DNA of 64,000 bases from assembly GCA_050250915.1 (NCBI GenBank), contig JBFWNT010000012.1, positions 1 through 64,000 of the forward strand. Reading direction: 5' to 3'. This DNA comes from Miltoncostaea sp050250915 (GTDB lineage: Bacteria; Actinomycetota; Thermoleophilia; Miltoncostaeales; Miltoncostaeaceae). Below, one piece after another: positions 34,958-43,905 of this stretch. How positions within the stretch are numbered: position 1 is the first letter of the stretch; each line of letters starts with the position of its first letter. Below the pieces are notes generated by a model. It worked only from the letters and a program-made list of their open reading frames with translations, had not been told where the DNA came from and did no database searches. Position numbers and translations under genes: made by a program.

Positions 34958-36121
34958 GTGCGCATGCGCTTCGGCGTCTTCCTCGCCCCGTACCACGAGC
35001 CCGGCGAGAACCCCACGCTCGCGCTGGAGCGTGACCTCGAGCTGATCGTCCGGCTCGACGAGCTCGGCTACGACGAGGCCTGGGTCGGCGAGCACCACAG
35101 CACCGGCTGGGAGACGATCGCCGCCCCCGAGATCGTCCTGGCCGTCGCCGCGGAGCGGACGAAGCACATCCGCCTGGGGACCGGCGTGGTGAGCCTCCCC
35201 TACCACCACCCCCTGATGGTGGCCGACCGCATCGTGCTGCTCGACCACCTCACCCGCGGCCGCATCAACTTCGGCGTCGGCCCGGGCGGGCACCTCACCG
35301 ACGCACGCATGCTCGGGATCGACCCCAACCTGCTGCGGCCCCGCATGGCGGAAGCCCTGGAGGTGGTCGTGCGGCTCCTCACCGAGACGGAGCCGTTCAG
35401 CGTCGAGCGCGACTGGTTCTCGCTCACCGACGCCGTGCTGCAGCTGCGCCCGTACCAGCGCCCGTATCCGCCGATCGCGGTGACCAGCATGGAGTCGCCG
35501 GCGGGCATGGTGCTGGCCGGCCGCCACGGCGCCGGCGTGCTGTCCCTGGCGGTGGCCCGCGGCCCGCGTGGCCCCATCGACCTGGCGGCGCAGTGGCGCA
35601 CCGCGGAGGAGGAGGCCGCGCGCGCCGGGACCACGGTCGACCGCGCCGAGTGGCGCATCGTGATGCCCGTCCACGTCGCCGACACCCGCGAGGAGGCGAT
35701 CGCCCAGACCCGCGACGGTGCCGCCGCCTTCGTCCTGGACTACACACAGGGCGTCACCGGCCGGCCGGCGCCGGTGCCCGGGCCCCGGGAGCGGATCGTG
35801 GAGCAGATGACGGAGATGGGCGCGTGGGTCATCGGCACGCCCGACGATCTGGTCGCCGCGATCGAGCGCCTGCACGAGCGCTCCGGCGGCGTCGGCGGCC
35901 TCATGATCACCGCCACCGACTGGGCGCCCCGCGAGGCGGTGCACCGCAGCTACGAGCTCATCGCCCGCCACGTGATGCCGCGCTTCCAGGACTCCCTCAC
36001 CGGGATCGACGCCTCGAACGCGGTCGCGCGCGCCCGCGCGACGGTCACCGGCGAGGAGCGGGTGGCCGCCGTGGAGGGCGCCCAGGTCGCCTACGAGCGC
36101 GAGAGGGGCACCATCCGGTAG
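34958..36121 (+). CDS. LLM-class (luciferase-like) flavin oxidoreductase
   Basis: A 387-residue TIM-barrel monooxygenase. LGYDEAWVGEHHS at about 38-50 carries the substrate/flavin His pair, GTGVVSLPYHHPLMVADR is the conserved second block, and RGRINFGVGPGG the third. It matches the FMN-type LLM group (limonene-monooxygenase or alkanal-type) more than the F420 subgroup, but cofactor choice is not certain. GTG at 34958 is 7 nt after TAGGCT (34945-34950), and ATG at 34964 is an alternative. Its 3' end overlaps the DUF2079 gene by 31 nt. Confidence 0.9.
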   Translation: MRMRFGVFLAPYHEPGENPTLALERDLELIVRLDELGYDEAWVGEHHSTGWETIAAPEIVLAVAAERTKHIRLGTGVVSLPYHHPLMVADRIVLLDHLTRGRINFGVGPGGHLTDARMLGIDPNLLRPRMAEALEVVVRLLTETEPFSVERDWFSLTDAVLQLRPYQRPYPPIAVTSMESPAGMVLAGRHGAGVLSLAVARGPRGPIDLAAQWRTAEEEAARAGTTVDRAEWRIVMPVHVADTREEAIAQTRDGAAAFVLDYTQGVTGRPAPVPGPRERIVEQMTEMGAWVIGTPDDLVAAIERLHERSGGVGGLMITATDWAPREAVHRSYELIARHVMPRFQDSLTGIDASNAVARARATVTGEERVAAVEGAQVAYERERGTIR

Positions 36122-37695
36122 ACCTGGACGCCGTCGTTCTCGAAGACGAGCTCCCAGCGGCTCTGGTTCTTGCGCAGGAGCTGGAGCTTCTTGTACGTCC
36201 CCAGCGGCCGTAGCGTCGGTCGGTCCCGGGCCATCGCGCGGCTCCGCGGGCTCTCGGAGTAGACCACCCACTGCGCGTCACGGAGCTTCGGGAACAGCAG
36301 GATCCGCCTGCGGGCCGACAGGTGCGAACCCGCCTCGTTCGTCGCCGACACCGGGACGCCCTCGGGGACCATGTCGACGGCGCGCTGGAGGATCTCGGCG
36401 TGCTCGTCGACGGTGAACGCGTGCATGGGGCTGCCGCCGTACCCGCCCGGGAGCCACCCCCAGAGCGGGAGCGGGCCCAGGAACACGCCCACCAGCAGCG
36501 TCGCCCCGACGATGCCCGTGGCCATCCGCCGCCCGTCCCCCAGCACCCTGCCCAGCGGGCTGGGCAGGCCGCGGGCCCGCAGGTTGGCCAGCCCGAGCAG
36601 CGAGGCCGCCACCAGCACCGGGATGAGCAGCACCGCGTAGTGGTAGTCCACGGTCTGGGCTGGCCCGGTGCTGGCGAACAGGTTGATCACCAGCTGCGGC
36701 ACCGCCACCGCCGCCAGCAGCGGCGCGGCCAGGGCCAGGAACAACGTGGCCGCCAGCAGGGCGAACACGTAGCCGATGCGCCCGGGCGTGAGCACGATCT
36801 CGGCGACGTCCCACGGCCGGGTGACGAAGCTCAGCAGGATCTCGCCGGGGCTGTCGCCCAGCGACGAGTACCGGCTCAGGTGCGGGTTCACGCCCTTCAG
36901 CGCGAACGCCGGCAGGATCACCGCGAAGGCGATCACCACCCAGGCGAGCGCCCCGCCGGCCAGGATCACGGCCGCCCGGCGCCGGCCGGGGTGGCGGAAC
37001 CACAGCCACACCGCGAGCACGGCGATCAGCAGGCCCACCTGCTCCTGGCACAGCACCGCGAGCGTCGCGCAGACGCCGAGCGTGACCCAGCGCGCCTCCT
37101 CCGCCGCCCAGATGCAGAACAGCAGCAGCGGCGCCGCGAGCGTGACCGGGTGGAAGTCGAAGAGCGTCGCGTGCATCAGCCCGGGCGCCATCAGGTAGGC
37201 GACCGCGCCCGCCACGGCCAGGCGGTCGTCGCCCAGCCAGCGCCGCCCGAGCCAGAACGCCGGCAGCGCGCCCAGCGCGACGATCACCGCCTGGGCCACC
37301 AGCAGCATCTCGGGGCTGGACCACACCATCCAGAGCGGCGCGAAGAGGGCCAGCACGGGGTCGACGTGGGCCCCCAGGCGGTTGAACTGCGCGCCCGACA
37401 CGTCGGTGGTGTCCAGGAAGTTGCCGTTGGCGGTGCTCCAGACGGCCTGGACCATGTTCCCCAGGTCGAAGCGGCCGGTGGAGAAGCCGCGGTAGCGCTG
37501 GACCGACAGCCATGAGAAGAGCCCGGCCCACGCCGCGGTCAGGCCCCACACGAGGAGCGCCGCCCGGTCGCGGCCGATGCGCCGGAGGCGCGAGGGCTGC
37601 GGGGGCGGCGCAGGCGGCGGCACCAGGACGGCCGGCCGCTTGTGGGAGCCGGTGTCCTCCCGGGGCTCGAGTTCGGTGATGGGTCGTGCGGCCAC
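36091..37695 (-). CDS. DUF2079 multi-pass membrane protein
   Basis: A 534-residue protein with a cytoplasmic N-terminal tail (about 1-45) followed by about 11-12 membrane helices and a C-terminal soluble domain (about 420-534). GRFDLGNMVQAVWSTANGNFLDTT, here in part, plus HVDPVLALFAPLW and HATLFDFHPVTLAAPLL are hallmark segments of DUF2079, a family of GT-C-like glycosyltransferase relatives. Conserved acidic residues in FDLGNM and HVDP may be catalytic. GTG at 37695 with GGAGG upstream is preferred over TTG at 37716. Confidence 0.85.
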   Translation of the reverse strand: MAARPITELEPREDTGSHKRPAVLVPPPAPPPQPSRLRRIGRDRAALLVWGLTAAWAGLFSWLSVQRYRGFSTGRFDLGNMVQAVWSTANGNFLDTTDVSGAQFNRLGAHVDPVLALFAPLWMVWSSPEMLLVAQAVIVALGALPAFWLGRRWLGDDRLAVAGAVAYLMAPGLMHATLFDFHPVTLAAPLLLFCIWAAEEARWVTLGVCATLAVLCQEQVGLLIAVLAVWLWFRHPGRRRAAVILAGGALAWVVIAFAVILPAFALKGVNPHLSRYSSLGDSPGEILLSFVTRPWDVAEIVLTPGRIGYVFALLAATLFLALAAPLLAAVAVPQLVINLFASTGPAQTVDYHYAVLLIPVLVAASLLGLANLRARGLPSPLGRVLGDGRRMATGIVGATLLVGVFLGPLPLWGWLPGGYGGSPMHAFTVDEHAEILQRAVDMVPEGVPVSATNEAGSHLSARRRILLFPKLRDAQWVVYSESPRSRAMARDRPTLRPLGTYKKLQLLRKNQSRWELVFENDGVQVYRMVPLSRS

Positions 37696-37758
37696 GCGCC
37701 TCCAGTGGGGCCGCAACGGCCCATGGTGTGGCCGGACTGTAGTTGACCCGCCGGTCCC

Positions 37759-38820
37759 CTACCGCCCCGGCAGGGCGCGGTTGTACTCGGCCCGCCACGC
37801 GGCGGCCTGCGACCCCAGGCGGTAGGCGCCGGGCCCGTTGGCCAGCATCGCCAGGCCGGTGGGCGTGGAGGCGGCTATGGCCCACTGGCAGGCCATCGCC
37901 TCGCCGCAGCCGGCCGATCCCGCGGGGGCCGGCGTGCCCCCGATGAGCAGGTGCAGCCGGTCGGCCCGCGCGCCGAAGCGGGCGGCGTAGGACGCGAAGC
38001 CCCGGGGCACCGTGCGCCACTCCTTCGCGGTCATCGACGTGAGGGTGCCGTCGTGGTGGTACATCTCGAGCCAGACCCCGCCGGCGCGGGCGACGGCGGG
38101 CATCACGGCGCGCCACGTGGCGCGGTGCGGCTTGCCGTCGTTGCCGAGGTTGCGGTGCGGACCCCGGCCCGCGGCGATCGAGGTGGAGAACGCCGGGGCG
38201 ATGTAGAGGTGCACGCGGTCCGCGTACGAGCCGCCGTCCGGATAGGGCCGTGCGGCGAGCAGGTCCATCGCCTCGGAGAGCTTCGCCCCCGGGTCCCCCG
38301 GGTCGATCCGCGGGAGCGCGGCGACGCCCTTCACGAGCTTCCAGCCCCGCTTGGTCACCACGATCTTGTTGCCCGCCGCCACGCGGATCCGCTTCCCGCG
38401 CACCCTCACGAACGAGTAGGTGATCTGGACCTTCCCGTCGTTCCAGCGGTTCCCGATCTCGTCGATCGCCACGAGCCCCGACGTGTTGGGGATCTCCGGG
38501 TCGTCGACCTCGTCCTGGATGCGGTCCGCCATCGCCTCGGGCGACAGCCCCTCCAGCTCGCCCGCGGCGAGCTTCGCGATGCGGTGTGCCGCATCGTTGC
38601 CCGCCGGGTCGAAGATGCCGCCGGCGCCCGGGTCCTGGCGCACCGCGCCCCGCGAGGCGTCGATGGGGTCGCCCGGACCGGACCGGTCGGTGAGCACGCG
38701 GACCGCGTCCTGCTCGTCGTAGAAGATCGACATCCGCGCCGACGCGGCGCCCGGGACGGCGCCGGCCACGGCGAGGGCGAGCAGGACGAGGGGCACGGCA
38801 CGGCGGCGGGGACGGTTCAC
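37759..38820 (-). CDS. Secreted protein of unknown function
   Basis: A 353-residue protein with a clear signal peptide (about 5-28, AVPLVLLALAVAGAVPGAASA). The mature part resembles a glycoside-hydrolase-like or lipase-like fold only vaguely: it has GGVWLEMYHHDGTLTSMTAKEWR and two Cys residues in GCGEAMACQW near 311-318. No family is recognised. GTG at 38820 has AGGAGTCTCC upstream. It is divergent from a subtilase across 111 bp with two inverted repeats. Confidence 0.7.
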   Translation of the reverse strand: MNRPRRRAVPLVLLALAVAGAVPGAASARMSIFYDEQDAVRVLTDRSGPGDPIDASRGAVRQDPGAGGIFDPAGNDAAHRIAKLAAGELEGLSPEAMADRIQDEVDDPEIPNTSGLVAIDEIGNRWNDGKVQITYSFVRVRGKRIRVAAGNKIVVTKRGWKLVKGVAALPRIDPGDPGAKLSEAMDLLAARPYPDGGSYADRVHLYIAPAFSTSIAAGRGPHRNLGNDGKPHRATWRAVMPAVARAGGVWLEMYHHDGTLTSMTAKEWRTVPRGFASYAARFGARADRLHLLIGGTPAPAGSAGCGEAMACQWAIAASTPTGLAMLANGPGAYRLGSQAAAWRAEYNRALPGR

Positions 38821-38859
38821 GGAGACTCCTGAGAGGGGGTGTCTCCCCTGCTATCGGCC

Positions 38860-38881
38860 GTATCGGTCGAGCCCCCGATAC
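38860..38881. promoter_or_regulatory. Inverted repeat between divergent secreted-protein genes
   Basis: GTATCGG (38860-38866) and CCGATAC (38875-38881) are perfect complements with an 8-bp centre. A second dyad, GGAGAC/GTCTCC, spans 38821-38846. Either could bind a shared regulator of the two divergent exported proteins. Confidence 0.4.
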
Positions 38882-38931
38882 CGTCCGATCGGCCAGTGGT
38901 GCGCGGCGACGTCCGTCATATCGTGCGCGCC

Positions 38932-40965
38932 ATGCCCCGCGTTCTCCGACGCGTGCCTCCCGTGCGCCGCTGGAAGGGACCCGCCCTGCTGACGCTGACG
39001 GCCGCCCTCGCAGCGTTCGCCGCGGCGCCGGCCGTGGCGGCCCCGGGCCCGCTGAGCGTGGTGCTGCCGCCCTCGCCCGACGACCCGGTGCCCACGGATC
39101 CCGGCACCATCGTGGGCGTCAAGGGGTCCGGCGACGTCGCCCCGGTCACGCGCGCCCTCCGGGGGGCGGGACTCCGCGTGATGTCCCTCCCCCGCATCGA
39201 CGCGCTGTTCCTGCCGAAGGTGGGCGCCGACCCGGTGCGCCGCGTCCTTTCGCGCAGCAGCAGGGTGCGCTGGATCGAGCCGACGCGCACGCGGGTGCTG
39301 CTCGCCGAGCCCTCGTCGAGCCTCGACGCGAGCACCGGGCGGCCGTTCGACTGGGCCTACGACGCCGTGAACGCCGGGCCCGCGATCGCGGCGGTGGGCG
39401 GCGGCTCGGCCGCGTCGGTCGCCGTGGTCGACAGCGGCGTGGACGCGACCCATCCCGACCTCGCCGGGCACATCGGGCCCGGGCGGGACATCGCGTTCGG
39501 CGACAGGGAGACGAGGGACTCCGTCGGCCACGGCACCTTCGTCGCGGGGCTGATCACCGCGATCGACGGCAACGGCATCGGCACCCGCGGCGTCGCCGGC
39601 AACACGACCGTCGTGCCGATCCGGGTCACGACGACCGGCTCCATCACCAGCGCCAACGCGGCGGCCGGGATCGTGGCGGCGGTGGACGCCGGGGCGTCGG
39701 TGGTGAACCTCAGCTTCGGCGGCCCCAGCCTGTCGGCGGCCGAGCGCGCCGCGCTCGACTACGCGACGTCGCGCAACGTGCTGGTGGTCGCGGCGGCCGG
39801 CAACACGCGGGCGGCCGGCAACACCGCGGTGTACCCGGCGGCCGCCATCGGCGGCTCGCGCGGCGGATGGAGCAACGGCATCAGCGTCGGCGCCGTCGAC
39901 CCGAACGGCCAGCCCGCCCCCTTCTCCACCTCCAACGACGCCGTGACCCTGAGCGCCCCGGGTGCCGGGTCGGCCGAGGACTGCGGCGACGGCGTCTTCT
40001 CGACCATCCCGCAGCAGGCGACGCTGTGGTCGGACGGCACCTGCCTGCGCACCGTCGCGTCGCCCACGGACTCCGCGGGCCGTTACGGCTACGCCGAGGG
40101 CACGAGCTTCGCGGCGCCGATCGTGGCCGGGGGCGCGGCTCTGGTGCGCGCCGCCAACTCCCGGCTCTCGGCCGCGCAGACGGCCGACGTGCTGCGGCGG
40201 ACGGCCCGGCAGACCTACGGCAACGGCTGGAACTCGCGCACCGGGGTGGGCGTGGTGGACCTGGCCGCGGCGGTCAACGCGGCCCGCCGCTACGACGTGA
40301 CGCCGCCGGTACCGGTGGTGACCGCGACGCCGTCATCGGGCGGGGTGTCGGTGTCGGTGAGCGTGAAGGACTCGACCGCCTACGCCACGGAGCACGCCGC
40401 CGTGTCCTCCGTGCGGCTGGAGGGGTCCTCCGACGGCGCCAACTTCGCGTCGATCGCGCCCGACGGCACCGGCGCGATGCGCCTGACCGACCCGGCCGCC
40501 GCGGGCGTCCGGCGCTGGTACCGGGCCACGGCGTGCGACGCCAACCGGAACTGCGCGACCGGGTCGGCGGGCCCCATCGCGTCCGGGGCGCCCACCCCGA
40601 CCTCGCTGCTCGCGTCGATGCGGCCCGCGTTCGCCTCCGTCTCGGCCTCCCGGCCCAAGGCCTGCGGCACCTGCGTGACGATCGTCTTCACCGCGAAGGG
40701 GCGGGGCCCGCTCAAGTGGGCGGCCGACATCTCCGGCGCCGGGATCTCCCTGCACCGCGACGGCAGGCTCGCGTCCCCGCGGCGCCTCACCGTGCCGGTC
40801 CGCCTCCCCCGCCTCCCGACCTGCGGCGGCCGCATGTCCGTGAGCCTGAAGCTCAGCTCGTCGCTGGGGCGGTCCACGGTGCAGCGCACGATCAGGGTCA
40901 TCAGCGGGCGCTGCGCGGTGTCGCGGGGCAAATCCCGCCACCGCGTGCGGTATCACCGCCGCTGA
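38932..40965 (+). CDS. Secreted subtilisin-like serine protease (S8)
   Basis: A 677-residue exported protease. A long signal peptide ends near residue 37, and a propeptide (about 45-125) precedes the catalytic domain (about 140-475). The triad is Asp167 in VVDSGVD, His200 in GHGTFVAG and Ser392 in EGTSFAAP, with oxyanion Asn291 in AAGN. The C-terminal about 200 residues look like two beta-sandwich domains with two CxxC-like pairs (ACGTC, PTCGG) and end in a basic tail KSRHRVRYHRR. ATG at 38932 follows TATCGT by 7 nt. It is probably degradative or involved in envelope maturation. Confidence 0.93.
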   Translation: MPRVLRRVPPVRRWKGPALLTLTAALAAFAAAPAVAAPGPLSVVLPPSPDDPVPTDPGTIVGVKGSGDVAPVTRALRGAGLRVMSLPRIDALFLPKVGADPVRRVLSRSSRVRWIEPTRTRVLLAEPSSSLDASTGRPFDWAYDAVNAGPAIAAVGGGSAASVAVVDSGVDATHPDLAGHIGPGRDIAFGDRETRDSVGHGTFVAGLITAIDGNGIGTRGVAGNTTVVPIRVTTTGSITSANAAAGIVAAVDAGASVVNLSFGGPSLSAAERAALDYATSRNVLVVAAAGNTRAAGNTAVYPAAAIGGSRGGWSNGISVGAVDPNGQPAPFSTSNDAVTLSAPGAGSAEDCGDGVFSTIPQQATLWSDGTCLRTVASPTDSAGRYGYAEGTSFAAPIVAGGAALVRAANSRLSAAQTADVLRRTARQTYGNGWNSRTGVGVVDLAAAVNAARRYDVTPPVPVVTATPSSGGVSVSVSVKDSTAYATEHAAVSSVRLEGSSDGANFASIAPDGTGAMRLTDPAAAGVRRWYRATACDANRNCATGSAGPIASGAPTPTSLLASMRPAFASVSASRPKACGTCVTIVFTAKGRGPLKWAADISGAGISLHRDGRLASPRRLTVPVRLPRLPTCGGRMSVSLKLSSSLGRSTVQRTIRVISGRCAVSRGKSRHRVRYHRR

Positions 40966-40992
40966 GGACGAACATCGGCGCCTGATAGCTTC

Positions 40993-41014
40993 CATGTTCG
41001 GTGCCCCGAACATG
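40993..41014. promoter_or_regulatory. 9-bp inverted repeat over the epimerase start codon
   Basis: CATGTTCGG (40993-41001) and CCGAACATG (41006-41014) are perfect complements around TGCC, and the GTG start (41001-41003) lies in the structure. A TAGCTT box is 9 nt before the GTG. The dyad could be an operator at the start site or an RNA hairpin hiding the start codon. Confidence 0.5.
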
Positions 41015-41945
41015 CGTCGTCACCGGCGCGGCCGGCTTCATCGGATCGCGCCTCTGCGCCCTGCTGCTCGATGACGGGTGGACGGTCCGCGGCCTCGACC
41101 GCCTGACCGACTTCACCCCCGTCGCGGAGAAGCGGCGGCGGATCGCCGCGCTCACGGCCCGCGGGGCCTTCGAGTTCACCCGGGCGGACCTGGCGCGCGA
41201 CGACGTCCGCGGCCGGCTCCGCGGCGCCGACGTCGTGTTCCACCTCGCCGGCCAGGCGGGGGTGCGCGACAGCTTCGGCGCCGGCGCGCTGGCCCATATC
41301 GAGCGGAACGTCCGCGCCACCGAGCGGCTGGCCACGGCGATGGCGCGCCGCGGCGGCGGGCGGCTGGTGGTGGCGAGCTCGTCGTCGGTCTACGGCGACG
41401 CGGGCGGGCGCCCGCTGCGCGAGGACCGGCGGCCCCGGCCCGGGTCGCCGTACGCGGTCACCAAGCTCGCCGCCGAGGGCGTGGCCCGGTCGCTGGTGCC
41501 CGACGCCGTCGTCCTGCGCTACTTCACCGTCTACGGCCCCGGCCAGCGGCCCGACATGGCCTTCCACCGCTTCGCCGAGGCGGCGCTGCGCCGCCTCCCC
41601 GCGCCGCTCCACGGCGACGGGTCCCAGGTGCGCGACTTCACCTACGTCGATGACGTCGTGGCCGCGACGATGGCGGCGGGGGAGCGCGGCTCCGGGGTCC
41701 TCAACGTCGGCGGGGGCAGCCCCGCGAGCCTGAACGAGGCGCTCGCGCACATCGGCGACATCGCCGGCGTGCCCGTCCCGGTGGTCCCGTCGCCCACGGC
41801 CCGCGGCCACGTGGCGAGCACCTGGGCCGACACCGCCCGGGCCCGCGAGGTGCTCGGCTGGGCCCCCGTCGTCGGGCTCCGCGAGGGCCTGGAGAGGCAG
41901 ATGGCGGCGCTGCGCGACGCCGTCCCCTCCCCCGCCGCCGCCTGA
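41001..41945 (+). CDS. NAD-dependent epimerase/dehydratase
   Basis: A 314-residue extended SDR enzyme. The NAD loop is VTGAAGFIGSRL at 7-18. The catalytic Ser region is VVASSSSVYGD (about 125-135) and the YxxxK pair is in SPYAVTKLAAEG. LRYFTVYGPGQRPDMAFHRF, cited in part, is typical of UDP-sugar 4-epimerases and uronate epimerases. The substrate is probably a UDP-sugar for surface glycans. It stands alone, without glycosyltransferases. The GTG start lies in a perfect dyad. Confidence 0.88.
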   Translation: MPRTCVVTGAAGFIGSRLCALLLDDGWTVRGLDRLTDFTPVAEKRRRIAALTARGAFEFTRADLARDDVRGRLRGADVVFHLAGQAGVRDSFGAGALAHIERNVRATERLATAMARRGGGRLVVASSSSVYGDAGGRPLREDRRPRPGSPYAVTKLAAEGVARSLVPDAVVLRYFTVYGPGQRPDMAFHRFAEAALRRLPAPLHGDGSQVRDFTYVDDVVAATMAAGERGSGVLNVGGGSPASLNEALAHIGDIAGVPVPVVPSPTARGHVASTWADTARAREVLGWAPVVGLREGLERQMAALRDAVPSPAAA

Positions 41946-42003
41946 CCGCCGCCGCCCGGCGGATCCCCTCCTGAGGGCGGACGACGCCCCCTAGGATCGG
42001 CCG

Positions 42004-42492
42004 ATGGCGCGCGACGAGACGTTCGAGCGGTCGGTCGAGATCGCCGCCCCCGTCGAGGCCGTCTACGCCTTCCACCTCGACACCCGCAACGCCGCGGCCA
42101 TCTCCCCCCGCGGCACCCGGATCGACCGCGTCACCGGCCGCTTCCCCGTCACCCCCGGGACCGTCGTGACCATGCGGATGCGCCAATCGGCGTTCCCGGT
42201 GCCCGTCAATTGGCGTGTGCGGATCGACGCGGTCGAGCCGCCCCGGCGGATCGTCGATGTCGCCGAGCGGTCCCCCTTCCGGGTGTGGCGTCACGAGCAC
42301 CTGTTCGCGGCCCTCGGGCCCGGGCGCACCCTGATGACCGACCGGGTGGCCTACCGCCTCCCACTCGGCCCGCTGGGCCGGCTGGCGGCGCCGCTGGCGA
42401 GGCGCCAATTGGCGCATGCGTTCGCGGAGCGCCACCGCCTGACCCGCGACCTGCTGGAGGCGCGGGCGCGCGAGGCCGCGGGCATGCCGTGA
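42004..42492 (+). CDS. SRPBCC-family protein
   Basis: A 162-residue START/PYP-like ligand-binding protein. The beginning, FERSVEIAAPVEAVYAFHLDTRNAA in part, and the long C-terminal helix fit polyketide-cyclase or coenzyme Q-binding-like members. ATG at 42004 is exactly 6 nt after TAGGAT (41992-41997). A full dispersed palindrome is embedded in the coding sequence (42177-42220) and encodes an MRQSAFPVPVNWRV stretch, and a single arm near the end encodes RRQLAHA. The ligand is unknown. It is coupled to the photolyase gene by GTGA overlap. Confidence 0.82.
   Translation: MARDETFERSVEIAAPVEAVYAFHLDTRNAAAISPRGTRIDRVTGRFPVTPGTVVTMRMRQSAFPVPVNWRVRIDAVEPPRRIVDVAERSPFRVWRHEHLFAALGPGRTLMTDRVAYRLPLGPLGRLAAPLARRQLAHAFAERHRLTRDLLEARAREAAGMP
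42177..42220. repeat. Full two-arm dispersed palindrome, copy 2, inside a coding sequence
   Basis: Arms CGCCAATCGGCG (with GATG before) and CGTCAATTGGCG (followed by TGTG) are separated by 11 nt, centre distance 23 bp. It is wholly within the SRPBCC gene, in frame, encoding ordinary residues. Confidence 0.75.
42402..42420. repeat. Single arm in the SRPBCC gene
   Basis: GCGCCAATTGGCGCATGCG holds the exact core plus the CATG flank. It encodes Arg-Gln-Leu-Ala-His-Ala with CAA and TTG codons. There is no matching arm 23 bp away. Confidence 0.55.
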
Positions 42493-43889
42493 GCAGTGAA
42501 CGCACCACCCTCGTGTGGTTCCGCCGCGACCTGCGCCTGGCCGACCACCCGGGGGTGCGGGCCGCGGCCGACGGCGGGCGGTCGGCGTTCCTGTTCGTCC
42601 TCGATCCCGGGATCCTCGGCCGCCGCCACCACGAGGCGCTCCCGCGCCTGCGGTTCCTGCGCGCCGGCCTCGAGGCGCTCGACCAGGATCTGAGGGAGCG
42701 GGGCTCGCGCCTGATCGTCCGCCACGGACGTCCCGAGGCGGTGGTGCCGGAGGTCGCCGGCGAGACCGCGGCCGACGTCGTCACGTGGACCCGTGAGGTC
42801 TCCCCCCTCGGCCGCGCCCGCGACGAGCGGGTCCGGACCGCGCTGGAGCAGGCCGGGTGCGCCGTGGATGTGGTCGCCGGCGACCAGGTGGCCGAGTTGG
42901 ACGACCTGCCCGGGAGCTCCGGCGACGGCTACCTGGTGTTCACCCCGTTTTCCCGCGTCTGGCGGGACCTGCCGCTGCCCGACCACGTTCCGGCGCCGTC
43001 GGCCCTCCACAGCCCGCGCGTGACCGGCGACGAGCTCTCGCGCCTGCCCGCCGGCGACCCGCCCCTGGAGGCGGGCTGGGCGGCCGCACGCCGCCGGCTG
43101 GTGCGGTTCGTCAAGGACGGCGACGCCGACGGCTACGGCACGGCGCGGGACCTGCCGGGCGCGGACGCCACGTCGCATCTGTCGGCGTACCTGCGCTTCG
43201 GCATGTGCACCGGGCCCCAGATCGGCCGGGCCCTGGGCCTGCCGGGCCGCCTGTCGAAGGGGCGGGAGGCCTACTGGCGCCAGATCTGCTGGCGCGAGTT
43301 CTACCACCACCACCTGGCCCGCCATCCCGAGGTGCTGCGCACGGCGCTGCGCCCCGAGTTCCGCCGTATCCGGTGGGAGGACGACGACGCCGGGCTGGCG
43401 GCGTGGACACGCGGCCAGACCGGGTTCCCCCTGGTCGACGCGGGGATGCGCCAATTGGCGCAGGAAGGGTGGATCCACAACCGGGTGCGCATGGTGGTGG
43501 CGTCGTTCCTGGTGAAGGACCTCGGCATCGACTGGCGCCGCGGGGAGACGGTGTTCATGCAGGGGCTGGTCGACGGCGACCCGGCCAACAACAACGGCGG
43601 CTGGCAGTGGGTCGCCGGCACCGGAACCGACGCGGCCCCCTACTTCCGCGTCCTCAACCCGGTGCTCCAGAGCCGGAGGTTCGACCCGGAGGGCGTCTAC
43701 ATCCGACGCCACGTCCCGGAGCTGCGGGAGGTCCCCGCCGACCGCATCCACGAGCCGTGGCGGATGGACGACGAGGAGCAGCGCCGGGCCGGCTGCCGCA
43801 TCGGTCGCGACTACCCGGCCCCCCTGGTCGATCACAAGGAGCGCCGCGAGCGGACGCTCGAGCGCTACCGGCAGGCGCGCGAGGGCTGA
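42489..43889 (+). CDS. phr: Deoxyribodipyrimidine photolyase
   Basis: A 466-residue photolyase/cryptochrome-family enzyme repairing UV pyrimidine dimers with blue light and FAD. The N-terminal antenna domain starts WFRRDLRLADHP. The FAD domain contains TSHLSAYLRFG, WREFYHHHL, VDAGMRQLAQEGWIHNRVRM (20 residues, the conserved CPD-class I block) and NNNGGWQW. A late PYFRVLNPVLQSRRFDP is also conserved. The GTG start overlaps the SRPBCC stop. The class is CPD photolyase class I, inferred from these blocks. Confidence 0.95.
   Translation: MSSERTTLVWFRRDLRLADHPGVRAAADGGRSAFLFVLDPGILGRRHHEALPRLRFLRAGLEALDQDLRERGSRLIVRHGRPEAVVPEVAGETAADVVTWTREVSPLGRARDERVRTALEQAGCAVDVVAGDQVAELDDLPGSSGDGYLVFTPFSRVWRDLPLPDHVPAPSALHSPRVTGDELSRLPAGDPPLEAGWAAARRRLVRFVKDGDADGYGTARDLPGADATSHLSAYLRFGMCTGPQIGRALGLPGRLSKGREAYWRQICWREFYHHHLARHPEVLRTALRPEFRRIRWEDDDAGLAAWTRGQTGFPLVDAGMRQLAQEGWIHNRVRMVVASFLVKDLGIDWRRGETVFMQGLVDGDPANNNGGWQWVAGTGTDAAPYFRVLNPVLQSRRFDPEGVYIRRHVPELREVPADRIHEPWRMDDEEQRRAGCRIGRDYPAPLVDHKERRERTLERYRQAREG
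43445..43462. repeat. Single arm in the photolyase gene
   Basis: GATGCGCCAATTGGCGCA has the GATG flank and exact core. It encodes the conserved MRQLAQ block of photolyases, so the protein sequence alone may explain the match, although the CAA TTG codons are still notable. Confidence 0.45.
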
Positions 43890-43905
43890 GCCCCGCGGCG
43901 GGGCT
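43889..43905. terminator. Bidirectional hairpin between photolyase and cheW
   Basis: AGCCCCG (43889-43895) and CGGGGCT (43899-43905) form a perfect 7-bp stem with a CGG loop. It starts at the last base of the photolyase stop and reaches into the cheW stop. Confidence 0.55.

Noticed and set aside
43445..43462. Photolyase arm as certain evidence of element insertion
   Set aside because: MRQL is conserved in photolyases, so protein constraint explains most of the match.
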